This document shows, in pieces, positions 16,078 through 25,552 of a stretch of DNA of 35,862 nucleotides. Both the position numbers and the translations under genes were made by a program. The number at the start of each line of letters is the position of its first letter. Position 1 is the first letter of the stretch. A model generated the notes under the pieces. That model did no database searches. It was not told where the DNA came from and worked only from the letters and a program-made list of their open reading frames with translations. The DNA is from Methanobrevibacter sp. GTDB lineage: Archaea; Methanobacteriota; Methanobacteria; Methanobacteriales; Methanobacteriaceae. The stretch spans positions 1 through 35,862 of the forward strand of contig NZ_JAFSNZ010000114.1 in NCBI RefSeq assembly GCF_017447225.1. Direction: 5' to 3'.

Positions 16078-18270
16078 ATGACTCAAAATGAAAAAACTTT
16101 AAAAGTTGCAGAAGCCCTCTCACAAAGGGAAATTGGTCAAGGTATTGCAAGAGTTGATCCAAACGTAATGGCCGAATTAGGATTAAACGAAAGAGACATT
16201 ATTGAAATTAACGGCGCTAAAAAAACTGCCGCAATCGTGCTTCCTTCACAAACCGACATAGGTCTTGGAGTTATAAGAATTGACGGATTAGTCCGTAAGA
16301 ATTCAGGAGCTACCATCGGCGGTGAAGTAATAATTAAAAAAGCGAAAGCTGTTGAAGCTAAAAAAGTGGTTTTAGCACCTACTGAAGATAACATCCGGGT
16401 ACAGGGAGATGTGCGCGGTTTATTCATGGGTAAAGTAATGATGAAAGGAGATATTATTGGATCTCAAATCAGAGCTCCAAGACCAAATATGGGATTTAAC
16501 AGCATATTTGAAGATTTAATGGACTTTACCCCTGCAATGAAAGAAATAAGATTTGCAGTATTATCCACCCAACCTGGAGGAATCACTGTAGTCGGACAGA
16601 ACACCGAAGTGGAACTCCATGAATCCCCGGTTGACGTAAGCAAACTCGAAGGTGTAACCAATCTCGTAGATGTAAGCTATGAGGATATTGGCGGTCTTAA
16701 AGAAGAAGTTAAAAAAGTAAGAGAAATGATTGAAATTCCTCTTAAAAGACCAGAATTATTCGAAAAATTAGGAATTGCTCCACCTAAAGGAGTATTAATG
16801 CACGGTCCACCAGGAACCGGTAAAACATTACTGGCTAAAGCTGTAGCCAGTGAAAGTGATGCCCACTTCATATTAATCAATGGGCCTGAAATCATGAGCA
16901 AATATGTTGGAGGATCCGAAGAAAACCTAAGAGAATACTTCGAAGAAGCTGAAGCAAACTCCCCATCAATCATATTTATTGATGAGCTAGATGCGATTGC
17001 TCCTAAAAGAGAAGAAACCAATGGTGAAACTGAAAGAAGAACCGTAGCACAATTGTTGACTTTAATGGATGGTCTTAAATCAAGAGGCCAAGTCGTTGTA
17101 ATCGGTGCTACAAACAGACCGGATTCACTTGATCCTGCTCTTAGAAGACCTGGAAGGTTTGACCGTGAAATAGAAATCGGCGTTCCTGATGCTGACGAAA
17201 GACAGGAAGTTCTTGAAATCCACACAAGGAACATGCCGATAGAAGATGACGTTGATTTGAAAAAATTAGCCAGCACAACCCACGGGTTTGTAGGAGCTGA
17301 TTTAGAATCATTATGTAAAGAAGCAGCAATGAGAGTAGTTAGAAGGATATTGCCTGAAATAAAAAGTGATGAAGAAATCCCAGAAGAAGTCCTCAAAAAA
17401 ATCATTGTAACAAAAGATGACTTCAAATCCGCCTTAAAAGAAATTCAACCTTCAGCACTTAGGGAAGTTCTTGTGCAGGTGCCTGATATCAAATGGGATG
17501 ATGTCGGAGGACTTGATGAAGCAAAACAAGAATTAAAAGAAGCTGTTGAATGGCCTTTAAAATATCCTGAAAACTTCCAAAAATTAGGCGTGAAACCTCC
17601 AAAAGGAATCTTGCTCTACGGAATTCCGGGTACCGGTAAAACATTACTTGCAAAAGCAGTGGCAAGTGAAAGTGAAGCAAACTTCATTTCCATCAAAGGA
17701 CCTGAACTACTATCAAAATGGGTAGGTGAATCCGAAAAAGGAGTAAGGGAAGTATTTAGAAAAGCAAAACAAACCGCCCCAACTGTAATCTTTTTCGATG
17801 AAATCGACTCCATTGCAAGTACAAGAAGCGGAAACGATACAGACAGTGGTGTGACAAAAAGAGTTGTTAATCAGCTATTAACCGAAATGGACGGTTTGGA
17901 AGAACTTGAAGATGTAGCAATCATTGCGGCAACAAACAGACCAGACATTATTGATCCTGGTTTAATGAGGCCTGGAAGATTCGACAGACACATTAAAGTC
18001 GACACTCCATCAGAAGAAGCAAGAATTGCAATCTTTGAAGTTCATACTAAAAATATGCCATTAGCTAAAGATGTAAACCTCAAAAAATTAGCTAAAAGTA
18101 CCGACGGATACGTCGGAGCAGATATCGAAGCCGTATGTCGTGAAGCAGCAATGCTCACATTAAGAAACAACATGGAAGCTTCTGAAATTCCAAACAAATA
18201 TTTCAAAGAAGCTATTGAAAAAGTAAAACCTGCGAATAACGCAGAAGAACAGTTAGTCCAATATATGTAA
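16078..18270 (+). CDS. cdc48: Cdc48/p97-type AAA+ ATPase
   Basis: Hexameric unfoldase that feeds substrates to the proteasome and remodels complexes. The 730 residues contain an N-domain (about 1-185, double-psi barrel plus four-stranded barrel), then D1 with Walker A GPPGTGKT and Walker [11 protein letters not shown], and D2 with Walker A GIPGTGKT and Walker [11 protein letters not shown]. Both rings keep the Walker B Glu and RPGRFDR second-region motif. The C-terminus LVQYM resembles, but does not strictly match, the HbYX proteasome-docking tail. ATG 16078 is preferred over 16069 because GGAGATGAT occupies 16065-16073. Ends at a hairpin terminator. Confidence 0.96.
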   Translation: MTQNEKTLKVAEALSQREIGQGIARVDPNVMAELGLNERDIIEINGAKKTAAIVLPSQTDIGLGVIRIDGLVRKNSGATIGGEVIIKKAKAVEAKKVVLAPTEDNIRVQGDVRGLFMGKVMMKGDIIGSQIRAPRPNMGFNSIFEDLMDFTPAMKEIRFAVLSTQPGGITVVGQNTEVELHESPVDVSKLEGVTNLVDVSYEDIGGLKEEVKKVREMIEIPLKRPELFEKLGIAPPKGVLMHGPPGTGKTLLAKAVASESDAHFILINGPEIMSKYVGGSEENLREYFEEAEANSPSIIFIDELDAIAPKREETNGETERRTVAQLLTLMDGLKSRGQVVVIGATNRPDSLDPALRRPGRFDREIEIGVPDADERQEVLEIHTRNMPIEDDVDLKKLASTTHGFVGADLESLCKEAAMRVVRRILPEIKSDEEIPEEVLKKIIVTKDDFKSALKEIQPSALREVLVQVPDIKWDDVGGLDEAKQELKEAVEWPLKYPENFQKLGVKPPKGILLYGIPGTGKTLLAKAVASESEANFISIKGPELLSKWVGESEKGVREVFRKAKQTAPTVIFFDEIDSIASTRSGNDTDSGVTKRVVNQLLTEMDGLEELEDVAIIAATNRPDIIDPGLMRPGRFDRHIKVDTPSEEARIAIFEVHTKNMPLAKDVNLKKLAKSTDGYVGADIEAVCREAAMLTLRNNMEASEIPNKYFKEAIEKVKPANNAEEQLVQYM

Positions 18271-18300
18271 GGAAGAACTCACCATTCTTCCTTCCCTCCT
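18271..18300 (+). terminator. Hairpin terminator of cdc48
   Basis: GGAAGAA (18271-18277), loop CTCACCA, TTCTTCC (18285-18291) is a perfect 7-bp stem starting right after the stop codon and followed by a pyrimidine-rich tract. It separates two convergent genes. Confidence 0.6.
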
Positions 18301-18301
18301 C

Positions 18302-18958
18302 TTATTTTCTAGGCAAAATATCATCACTAGGCCTTAAATAATTAGAATAATACTGTGCCTTATACTCGATGAATGAAAATTTCATGCCATTGACACCATA
18401 TTTCGGATTATAGCCAAATATATTAATGTATTCTGATAAATCATCACGTTCACTTTTCAATGCCTTGGTAACTTCATATAATGCCTTTGTATCATCAATT
18501 GCCCTGTGGAAATTAACCTCCTCAATACCATAATGATGAACAGCATCAATTAACTTGTGAGGATAGCCTTTGCGGTCCTTAAAAACAGTGACAGTGTCTA
18601 ACCAGTTAAGATTTGATACGATTTCATCGGCTTCGCCGGGAAAATGCCTTTTTAACAAGTAGTAAATGAATGACAAATCAAAATGAGTATTATGGGCAAT
18701 CATCAATGTGTCCTTGGTTAACCGTTCTTTTAAATCTTGAGCGATAATGTCTTCAGAAACTCCCTCATCGTTAAGCATATCATCAGTGATACCTGTAATT
18801 TGAGTTATTTTAGGTGGAAGAGCTTCGTTGATTTTAATGAATTTATCGTATTCTTCTGTAATTACACCATCTTCCAAAGTAAACATTGCAAGTTCAATAA
18901 TCCTTTCATTTTTACAATCAAGCCCGGTAGTTTCCGTGTCGAAAAATATAATTTTAAT
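18302..18958 (-). CDS. DnaQ-like DEDDh 3'-5' exonuclease with probable AUU start
   Basis: The 218 residues contain ExoI FFDTETTGLD (residues 5-14), ExoII AHNTHFDLSF, and ExoIII with the His and Asp of HRAIDDTKALY, so all DEDDh catalytic residues are present. They are the hallmark of polymerase III epsilon-like nucleases. No ATG, GTG or TTG occurs in frame between the GGAGG ribosome binding site (18970-18966) and the ExoI motif; the first in-frame ATG (18886) would delete ExoI. The codon at ideal spacing is ATT at 18958, giving (M)KIIFFDTETTGLD. Convergent with cdc48. It could act in repair or RNA trimming; the substrate is not determinable. Confidence 0.85.
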   Translation of the reverse strand: MKIIFFDTETTGLDCKNERIIELAMFTLEDGVITEEYDKFIKINEALPPKITQITGITDDMLNDEGVSEDIIAQDLKERLTKDTLMIAHNTHFDLSFIYYLLKRHFPGEADEIVSNLNWLDTVTVFKDRKGYPHKLIDAVHHYGIEEVNFHRAIDDTKALYEVTKALKSERDDLSEYINIFGYNPKYGVNGMKFSFIEYKAQYYSNYLRPSDDILPRK

Positions 18959-19082
18959 TTGAATGCCTCCGAAAAATATTACTAATATTATATTTGGATT
19001 GATATAATTTAAAATGAACTAATTTTTCATCAATGCCAATTTCACATACAATACTATAAAGCCATGAAATATTTTGTATTAA

Positions 19083-19091
19083 TTTATATAA
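19083..19091 (+). promoter_or_regulatory. TATA box of the pdxS operon
   Basis: TTTATATAA lies 52-60 nt before the pdxS ATG, allowing a leader of roughly 25-30 nt that holds the GGAG ribosome binding site. Confidence 0.55.
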
Positions 19092-19142
19092 AGAATAAAA
19101 ACTAATAATAACAATTGTTATAATTTTGATGGAGAACAGTTC

Positions 19143-20027
19143 ATGGTAAAAAGAGGAACAAATGTATTAAAAGAAGGATTCGCCAAAATGACAAAAGGCG
19201 GAGTCATTATGGATGTAGTTAATGCTGAGCAGGCAAGAATCGCAGAAGATGCTGGTGCAGTAGCTGTAATGGCTCTTGAAAAAGTGCCTGCAGACATTCG
19301 TGCAGCAGGAGGAGTAGCCAGAATGGCTGATCCAACAATTGTTGAAGAAGTGGTTGATGCAGTATCCATTCCGGTAATGGCAAAAGCAAGAATAGGCCAC
19401 ATTGCAGAAGCACAGATACTGGAAACACTCGGTGTTGACATGATTGATGAAAGTGAAGTGCTAACACCAGCAGATGAAGAGTATCACATTAACAAGAAAG
19501 AATTCACAATACCATTCGTATGCGGAGCACGTAATCTCGGAGAAGCATTGAGAAGAATTGATGAAGGAGCGGCAATGATACGTACCAAAGGAGAACCAGG
19601 AACAGGAAATATTGTGGAAGCTGTCCGCCATATGAGAATGGTGATGGGCGAAATCAGAACCATCCAAGGACTTGAAGAAGAGGAACTTTGGAAATATGCA
19701 AGAAATATTGAAGCACCGATTGAACTTGTAAAACAAACTGCTGAGCTTGGAAAATTACCTGTTGTAAACTTTGCAGCAGGAGGTATTGCAACACCAGCTG
19801 ACGCTTCATTAATGATGCAATTAGGTTCTGACGGTATTTTTGTAGGATCAGGAATATTCAAATCAAACAATCCCGAAGCCTTTGCAAAAGCAATAGTTGA
19901 AGCAACAGCTAACTATAACAAGCCAGAAGTATTGGCTGAAGTATCAAAAGGACTTGGAGAAGCAATGAAAGGTCTGGAAATGTCAACATTGACGGAAGCA
20001 GACAGGATGCAGGATAGAGGAATCTGA
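19143..20027 (+). CDS. pdxS: Pyridoxal 5'-phosphate synthase, PdxS subunit
   Basis: TIM-barrel lyase that makes PLP from ribose 5-phosphate, glyceraldehyde 3-phosphate and ammonia supplied by PdxT. The 294 residues fit the family. Visible are the active-site Lys in [10 protein letters not shown] (about residue 80), a second key Lys in [10 protein letters not shown], and the phosphate-binding [18 protein letters not shown] lies eight bases before the ATG. First gene of a plus-strand run; pdxT follows after 31 nt. Confidence 0.98.
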   Translation: MVKRGTNVLKEGFAKMTKGGVIMDVVNAEQARIAEDAGAVAVMALEKVPADIRAAGGVARMADPTIVEEVVDAVSIPVMAKARIGHIAEAQILETLGVDMIDESEVLTPADEEYHINKKEFTIPFVCGARNLGEALRRIDEGAAMIRTKGEPGTGNIVEAVRHMRMVMGEIRTIQGLEEEELWKYARNIEAPIELVKQTAELGKLPVVNFAAGGIATPADASLMMQLGSDGIFVGSGIFKSNNPEAFAKAIVEATANYNKPEVLAEVSKGLGEAMKGLEMSTLTEADRMQDRGI

Positions 20028-20058
20028 ATCCTTTTATCTTTTTTAAAAAAGTGTTAAA

Positions 20059-20646
20059 ATGCTAAAAATAGGTATACTAAATTTACAGGGTGCCGTTTCA
20101 GAGCATTATGATATGGCAAAAAAAGCCGTTGAAAACTTAAAAGCTGATATTAAAGTAGAATCCGTGAGATATGCAAAAGATGTTGCGACATGTGACGGCG
20201 TGATAATTTCCGGCGGGGAAAGTACAGTTATCGGCAAACTTCTCCATGAAAGAGGAATAGATAAAGTAATCAAAGAAAATGAAATTCCAGTATTCGGAAC
20301 ATGTGCAGGAATGGTACTCTTAAGTAAAAAAACAGACTTTGACCAGCCATTAATGGGATTGATGGATATTGAAGTTAAACGAAATACCTATGGAAGACAA
20401 AAAGATTCATTTGAAGCACAGATAGAAATATTGGGTCAGAAATATTTGGGAGTGTTCATAAGGGCACCGGCAATTAAGTCCTATTACAAAAGCAAAGCAG
20501 ACATTGAAGTTCTATCAGAATATGATGGGGAAATAATAGCTATCAAGCAAGGACACAATATAGCCACATCATTTCATCCGGAATTGACACAGGACACATT
20601 AATCCATGAATATTTCATCAAGGAAGTTATGAAAACTAAAAATTAA
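20059..20646 (+). CDS. pdxT: Pyridoxal 5'-phosphate synthase, PdxT glutaminase subunit
   Basis: Class I glutamine amidotransferase of 195 residues that delivers ammonia to PdxS. Motifs are GVIISGGESTVIG (about 49-61), the nucleophile Cys in FGTCAGMVLL (about 79-88), and the catalytic His-Glu in ATSFHPELTQD near the C-terminus. It follows pdxS as in most archaea and low-GC bacteria. No strong ribosome binding site is seen, so translation may be coupled to pdxS. Confidence 0.96.
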   Translation: MLKIGILNLQGAVSEHYDMAKKAVENLKADIKVESVRYAKDVATCDGVIISGGESTVIGKLLHERGIDKVIKENEIPVFGTCAGMVLLSKKTDFDQPLMGLMDIEVKRNTYGRQKDSFEAQIEILGQKYLGVFIRAPAIKSYYKSKADIEVLSEYDGEIIAIKQGHNIATSFHPELTQDTLIHEYFIKEVMKTKN

Positions 20647-20672
20647 TTAGAAACTAAAACAAATTAAGAGTA

Positions 20673-21557
20673 ATGAAAAAACTTTATTTGATTTTACCTA
20701 TATTATCCGGAATATTATTTGGATCAAGCGGAATATTTGTAAGGACATTAACCCAAAACGGGATTGATGCCACCACATTGCTGTTTCTCAGATTCTCTAT
20801 TGCAATCATAATATTATTGATAGCAATTTTAGCAACGAACAGAAATCTGATTAGAATCAAAATAAATGACCTGAAACTTTTTATAATAACCGCATTATGC
20901 ATTGTCGGACTAAATCTCTTTTACAATACATCAATGAATACTGTTCCATTATCTTTGGCAGCAGTATTGTTAAGTTCAGCGCCAGTATTTGTAATCATAT
21001 TTGCATATATCCTCTTTAGAGAAAAAATTACATTAACAAAAGTAATTTCAATAATCTTAGTGATTATCGGATGCATTCTGACAACAGGACTGCTTGAAGG
21101 AAACTATGCCAACGTTTCAGCAATAGGAATATTTGGAGGTGTTGTAGCGGCAATATTTTGGGCAATGTATACAGTTGCATCCAAAAAGGCTCTTGAAGAG
21201 GAAATACATACATATACAATATTATTCTATTCATTAATCATTTTAACGTTAATCTTGTTGCCGTTTACCAATTTTGGCCAGATTACATCATTCGTCAATT
21301 CAAACATTGCATTCAACATACTATTCCTAATACTGCATTCAACATTCTCATTCGCCCTGCCATATATACTGCTGACAGTTTCCCTGAATCATATTGATTC
21401 GGGAAGTGCCTCAATATTCACTTCAGGAGCCGAACCTTTGGCGGCACTGTGCTTTGGAATGATAATCTACAGTGAGATTCCGACAGCTCTAACATTCATT
21501 GGTGTTGTTCTGACGATTTTAGCATTAATTATATTATCAAAAAATGAAAAAGAATAG
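20673..21557 (+). CDS. EamA/DMT-superfamily transporter
   Basis: The 294 residues contain about ten hydrophobic helices arranged as two EamA repeats. The first opens LPILSGILFGSSGIFVRTL. The second opens AIGIFGGVVAAIFWAMYTVASKKAL at about residue 150. A short charged tail ends in KNEKE. Family members export or import small metabolites. The 26-nt and 13-nt gaps to pdxT and the marker 8 gene suggest co-transcription. A link to vitamin B6 or its precursors is possible from context only. Confidence 0.85.
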   Translation: MKKLYLILPILSGILFGSSGIFVRTLTQNGIDATTLLFLRFSIAIIILLIAILATNRNLIRIKINDLKLFIITALCIVGLNLFYNTSMNTVPLSLAAVLLSSAPVFVIIFAYILFREKITLTKVISIILVIIGCILTTGLLEGNYANVSAIGIFGGVVAAIFWAMYTVASKKALEEEIHTYTILFYSLIILTLILLPFTNFGQITSFVNSNIAFNILFLILHSTFSFALPYILLTVSLNHIDSGSASIFTSGAEPLAALCFGMIIYSEIPTALTFIGVVLTILALIILSKNEKE

Positions 21558-21570
21558 ATAAGGTGAGAGT

Positions 21571-22419
21571 ATGGTAAAAGATCATCATGTTATAGAAGCA
21601 CTTGGAAAAACAGAAGTAGTGATAGAAAATGGAGAAGTAATCTCTGTTGGAGACCCGTTGATTGATTACTGTCCAATTTTCGATAAAATTGATGATGCGA
21701 AGCATCTTGATAAAGAGTTTATTAAATGGAATATGGAAAAAAGAATCCGTGAGTTTGGAATGTGTACACCCCACAGAGTTGTTAAAATGCCTGACATGAT
21801 GTCATTCGGCATTTCTGAAATCCTAAAAACCAACAGGGAATTAGGTCTCATTGACTGTGTTGTCGGCGTTTGTGAAGGTGTTGGAACATTACTTATTACA
21901 GACCCTGAAATCATCCAGGGCGTCGGAGGAAGAGTTTCTGCATTGGTCAGCACAACACCAATACCTGAGGTCATTGAAAAGGTTGGCATTGAAAATGTAG
22001 TGAATCCGGAAACTGCTGATTTAGATCCTGTTAAAGGATTGGAAATGGCTATTGAAAAAGGTTATAAGAATATTGCAATTACAATATTGCCTTCAAAAAC
22101 AATAGTTGAACTTCGCCAATATCCTCTTCCCGAAGATGTTAACATCTACATTTTTGTGGCGCATACAACAAATGCCAGTGATGAAGAAGCAAAAATAGTA
22201 TTTGAATACGGGGATGTTGTAACCGCTTGTGCCAGCGAAAAAATCAGAGATTATGCTGAAAAAGAAGAAGTTTATTACTCCGGTTCAAAAGTTCCAATTT
22301 TTGCAGTCACTGAAAAAGGCCGTGAATTCTTAGATAACAGGCTTGAAAAAATAGGTAAAGCATTAACAGTTAAAGATTATCCTTTGAATAGAGAAACTCA
22401 CCCAAATCCTTTAGTTTAA
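21571..22419 (+). CDS. Methanogenesis marker protein 8 (DUF2099)
   Basis: The 282 residues match my recollection of the DUF2099/methanogenesis marker 8 family, found in methanogens and of unresolved function. Conserved-looking segments are CPIFDKIDDAKHLD, FGMCTPHRVVKMPDMMSFG, VVGVCEGVGTLLITDPEIIQGVGGR, and VTACASEKIRDYA; several Cys residues (in CPIF, GMCTP, GVCEG, TACAS) could bind metal. GGTGAG precedes the ATG. It sits between the EamA gene and thiC rather than with mcr or mtr genes. Confidence 0.8.
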   Translation: MVKDHHVIEALGKTEVVIENGEVISVGDPLIDYCPIFDKIDDAKHLDKEFIKWNMEKRIREFGMCTPHRVVKMPDMMSFGISEILKTNRELGLIDCVVGVCEGVGTLLITDPEIIQGVGGRVSALVSTTPIPEVIEKVGIENVVNPETADLDPVKGLEMAIEKGYKNIAITILPSKTIVELRQYPLPEDVNIYIFVAHTTNASDEEAKIVFEYGDVVTACASEKIRDYAEKEEVYYSGSKVPIFAVTEKGREFLDNRLEKIGKALTVKDYPLNRETHPNPLV

Positions 22420-22496
22420 AAAATATGCAATAAAATAATAAATACTTTAATAAACAAAATTATCTATATTAAATTTACTATTAATGAGGGAAAATA

Positions 22497-23771
22497 TTGA
22501 CTCAAAAAAGCGAAGCTATAAAAGGCAATGTCACACCAGAAATGAAAGATGTTGCAAAAAACGAAAATATTGAAGTTGATAAACTGGCTAGACTGATAGC
22601 TGATGGAAAAGTCGTCATTCCAAAAAATGTCAATAGCCATGCAAAAGCCTGTGGTATTGGTGAGGAGCTTTCAACTAAAATCAATGCTAACATTGGTTCT
22701 TCTTCAAAAATTGACGACTTGGACCTTGAAATAAACAAAGCCAAATTGGCTGTTGAATATGGTGCAGACGCAATAATGGACTTATCAACAGGCTCTGATT
22801 TGAAACTGTTCAGGCAAAAGATAATGGATGCTGTTGATGTTATCATTGGAACTGTGCCTATTTATGAAGCGGGAGTTGTAACTCTTGCAAAAGGAAGGGA
22901 AATTGTCGATATGGATCCTGACGATATTTTCAAGGCCATTGAAAATCAGGCTCGTGAAGGAGTTGATTTCATGACACTTCACTGCGGAATTACAAAGGAT
23001 TTGGTCTCAAAATTGGAAAAACAAAAACGTATGATGGGTATTGTAAGCCGTGGAGGTACATTTATGGCTTCATGGATTAAGCACAATGAAATGGAAAACC
23101 CGTTATATGAAAACTACGATTACCTTTTAGAGCTATCTTATGAATATGACATTACATTATCCCTAGGCGACGGACTTAGACCGGGCTGTTTAGCTGATGC
23201 GAGCGATATCCCTCAAATCCAGGAATTAGTAAACTTAGGCGGTCTTGTTAAAAGAGCACAGGATGCGAATGTCCAAGTCATGGTTGAAGGACCCGGACAC
23301 ATGCCATTAAACCAGATTAAAGCGAATATGGAAATTCAAAAGACAATATGTCATGGAGCACCGTTTTATGTGCTCGGACCTTTAGTTACTGATTTGGCTC
23401 CAGGTTATGACCATATTACTTCAGCAATCGGCGGAGCAATAGCTGCAAGCAGCGGAGCAAACTTTTTATGTTATGTAACGCCTGCAGAGCACCTGTCACT
23501 TCCTTCACTGGAAGACGTTAAAGAAGGAGTTATTGCATCAAAAATAGCTGCAGAAGCTGCTGATGTTGCAAGAGGACTTCCACAATCATGGATCAGAGAG
23601 CGCCAAATGGCAAAGGCAAGAAAGGAATTTGATTGGGAAAGACAATTCGACTTGGCATTCGACAAATCAAAACCTAGACAATATCGCGATAAATGTGAAC
23701 TCGATGATGATGAAATGTGCGCAATGTGCGGAGAATATTGTGCAGTAAAAATAGCAAAAGGCGATTTCTAA
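22497..23771 (+). CDS. thiC: Phosphomethylpyrimidine synthase ThiC
   Basis: Radical SAM enzyme that converts aminoimidazole ribotide to hydroxymethylpyrimidine phosphate for thiamin. The 424 residues are the short ThiC type without the N-terminal domain of plant and enterobacterial enzymes. Motifs are GADAIMDLSTGSDL, HCGITKDL, SLGDGLRPGC, VEGPGHMPLNQI and LGPLVTDLAPGYDH. The C-terminal cluster site reads CAMCGEYC, spacing CX2CX3C instead of the textbook CX2CX4C. The start is TTG (22497), six bases after GAGGG. No TPP riboswitch is recognisable in the 77-nt leader. The stop overlaps the lig start by one base. Confidence 0.94.
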   Translation: MTQKSEAIKGNVTPEMKDVAKNENIEVDKLARLIADGKVVIPKNVNSHAKACGIGEELSTKINANIGSSSKIDDLDLEINKAKLAVEYGADAIMDLSTGSDLKLFRQKIMDAVDVIIGTVPIYEAGVVTLAKGREIVDMDPDDIFKAIENQAREGVDFMTLHCGITKDLVSKLEKQKRMMGIVSRGGTFMASWIKHNEMENPLYENYDYLLELSYEYDITLSLGDGLRPGCLADASDIPQIQELVNLGGLVKRAQDANVQVMVEGPGHMPLNQIKANMEIQKTICHGAPFYVLGPLVTDLAPGYDHITSAIGGAIAASSGANFLCYVTPAEHLSLPSLEDVKEGVIASKIAAEAADVARGLPQSWIRERQMAKARKEFDWERQFDLAFDKSKPRQYRDKCELDDDEMCAMCGEYCAVKIAKGDF

Positions 23772-25426
23772 TGAAATATCAGGAATTAGTAGACGTTTAT
23801 TCCGCTTTGGAAGCAACAACCAAACGTCTGGAAAAAACAGATATCATTGCAGAATACCTAAAAAAATTAGATGCGGACACCATCGGTAAAGTTGGATTAC
23901 TGCTTTTGGGAGGAGTTTTCCCTGCATGGAGTTCAGAAGAAATAGGTATTGGTGCAAAACTGGTTGAAAGAGCAGTTGCAGAAGCTGTAGGTACCACACA
24001 GGCAAAAGTTGAAGATGCTGTTCGTGACGAAGGGGACATTGGTCTTGCATGTATTGATTTATACTCTAAAAAGTCACAGATGACATTTTTCTCACAGCCA
24101 TTGACTATTAACTTTGTATTTGACAGCCTGCAGAAACTATCAAAGATAAGTGGCTCCAGGTCTACTAATCGTAAGATTTCAATTATTCTAGAATTATTAT
24201 CACAGGCTTCAGCTACAGAGGCCAAATACTTAACCAGAACAATCACGGAAGAACTGAGAATCGGTGTTGGCGACGGCATAGTTCGCGATGCAATAGCACA
24301 GGCATTTGACATCGACAAAAAAATAGTGGAAAGAGCACAGATGCTTACAAATGACTTTTCAGTTGTTGCAACCACCGCACTTCTTGAAGGAGCTGAAGGA
24401 TTGAGCAAACTTAACTTGACTCCCGGAACTCCTGTAAAACCAATGCTTGCACAGCTCTCACCGCCAGTTGCAGAAATCATCCCCGAAATGGGAACGGCAA
24501 TCTGTGAGACCAAATATGACGGTATCCGACTGCAGGTTCACAGAAACGGCGATGAAATCAAGATATTCACCAGAAGACTGGAAAACATTACCCATGCACT
24601 CCCGGAAATCGTTGAACTCTTTGACGAACACCTGCCACATGACGATTACATTGTTGAGGGTGAAGTAATAGCTACAAGAGACGGTAAACCTCTGCCTTTC
24701 CAGAACATTTTGCACAGAGTAAGGCGCAAATACAATGTTGAAGAAGCTATGGAAAATGTTCCTTTGAAATTATACCTCTTTGATGTTTTGTATTATAAAG
24801 AACCGATGATTGATGAACCTCTGATGAAAAGAAGAGAAACTCTGGAAAGCATTGTGGATACAACAGTTGATGCAATGAACTTAAGTACAATGATTGTCGG
24901 AACTCCAGATAATATCGATGAAATTGAAGAGCTTTTCAACTCATCCATTGCAGCTCACCATGAAGGAATCATGATTAAAGACGCATCAGAACCATACATT
25001 CCGGGAATCAGAGGCAAAAAAATGCTTAAATACAAAGCAGAACCTGAAACCTTGGATATGATTATTGTTGGCGGGACTTATGGTATCGGTAAAAGAGGAG
25101 ATTTCGTCGGATCATACCTTGTAGCCCTAAGAGATGAAAATGACGAGTTCAAAACAGTTGCATATGCTGCAACAGGACTTGACGATGCCACATTAGAATA
25201 TCTGACCGGTAAAATGAAAGAACTGGAAATCTCAACAAAAGGCCGTGAAATTGTTGTTGAACCTAAAATCGTTTTGGAGATTGCATTTTCAGAAATTGTA
25301 GAATCTCCGGAATACGAAACAGGCTATTCACTGAGATTCCCTGTTGTTAAAAACATCAGAAAGGATAAGGGACCAATGGACGTCGATACTGTCGAAAGAC
25401 TGCTTTCAATGTATGATGCACAATGA
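23771..25426 (+). CDS. lig: ATP-dependent DNA ligase
   Basis: Seals nicks in replication and repair. The 551 residues contain an N-terminal helical DNA-binding domain (about 1-210), the adenylation domain with the nucleophile Lys248 in CETKYDGIRLQ, motif III YLFDVLYYKE, and motif IV HHEGIMIKD. The motif V region is KMLKYKAEPETLDMIIVGG, and the OB domain ends with SLRFPVVKNIRKDKGP. ATG 23771 overlaps the thiC stop (TAATG). An upstream in-frame extension to 23717 lies wholly within thiC and is rejected. Confidence 0.96.
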   Translation: MKYQELVDVYSALEATTKRLEKTDIIAEYLKKLDADTIGKVGLLLLGGVFPAWSSEEIGIGAKLVERAVAEAVGTTQAKVEDAVRDEGDIGLACIDLYSKKSQMTFFSQPLTINFVFDSLQKLSKISGSRSTNRKISIILELLSQASATEAKYLTRTITEELRIGVGDGIVRDAIAQAFDIDKKIVERAQMLTNDFSVVATTALLEGAEGLSKLNLTPGTPVKPMLAQLSPPVAEIIPEMGTAICETKYDGIRLQVHRNGDEIKIFTRRLENITHALPEIVELFDEHLPHDDYIVEGEVIATRDGKPLPFQNILHRVRRKYNVEEAMENVPLKLYLFDVLYYKEPMIDEPLMKRRETLESIVDTTVDAMNLSTMIVGTPDNIDEIEELFNSSIAAHHEGIMIKDASEPYIPGIRGKKMLKYKAEPETLDMIIVGGTYGIGKRGDFVGSYLVALRDENDEFKTVAYAATGLDDATLEYLTGKMKELEISTKGREIVVEPKIVLEIAFSEIVESPEYETGYSLRFPVVKNIRKDKGPMDVDTVERLLSMYDAQ

Positions 25427-25552
25427 TGAAAAAAATATGTGGTCTTATCACAAACAATTAAAAATTCCAAGTTCAGACAATATAACCTCACCATACAATA
25501 TTACCCGATTAAATCCTATCTAACTTATTAACCCCTAAATTAAACTAAATTC

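Noticed and set aside
17630-17650. Damaged Walker A in the second Cdc48 ring (GIPGTGKT instead of GPPGTGKT)
   Set aside because: The Gly-Lys-Thr core is intact and the second position is variable in P-loops, so no loss of function is implied.
22420-22496. TPP riboswitch upstream of thiC
   Set aside because: The gap is only 77 nt, AT-rich, and lacks the conserved CTGAGA core and long helices.
23717-23770. Extended DNA ligase N-terminus inside thiC
   Set aside because: The extra 18 residues are the out-of-frame reading of the thiC cluster motif; the ligase fold starts at ATG 23771.
25427-25552. Small RNA or gene between lig and the OB-fold gene
   Set aside because: Only short, weak inverted repeats and no ribosome binding site or promoter that I can separate from AT-rich background.
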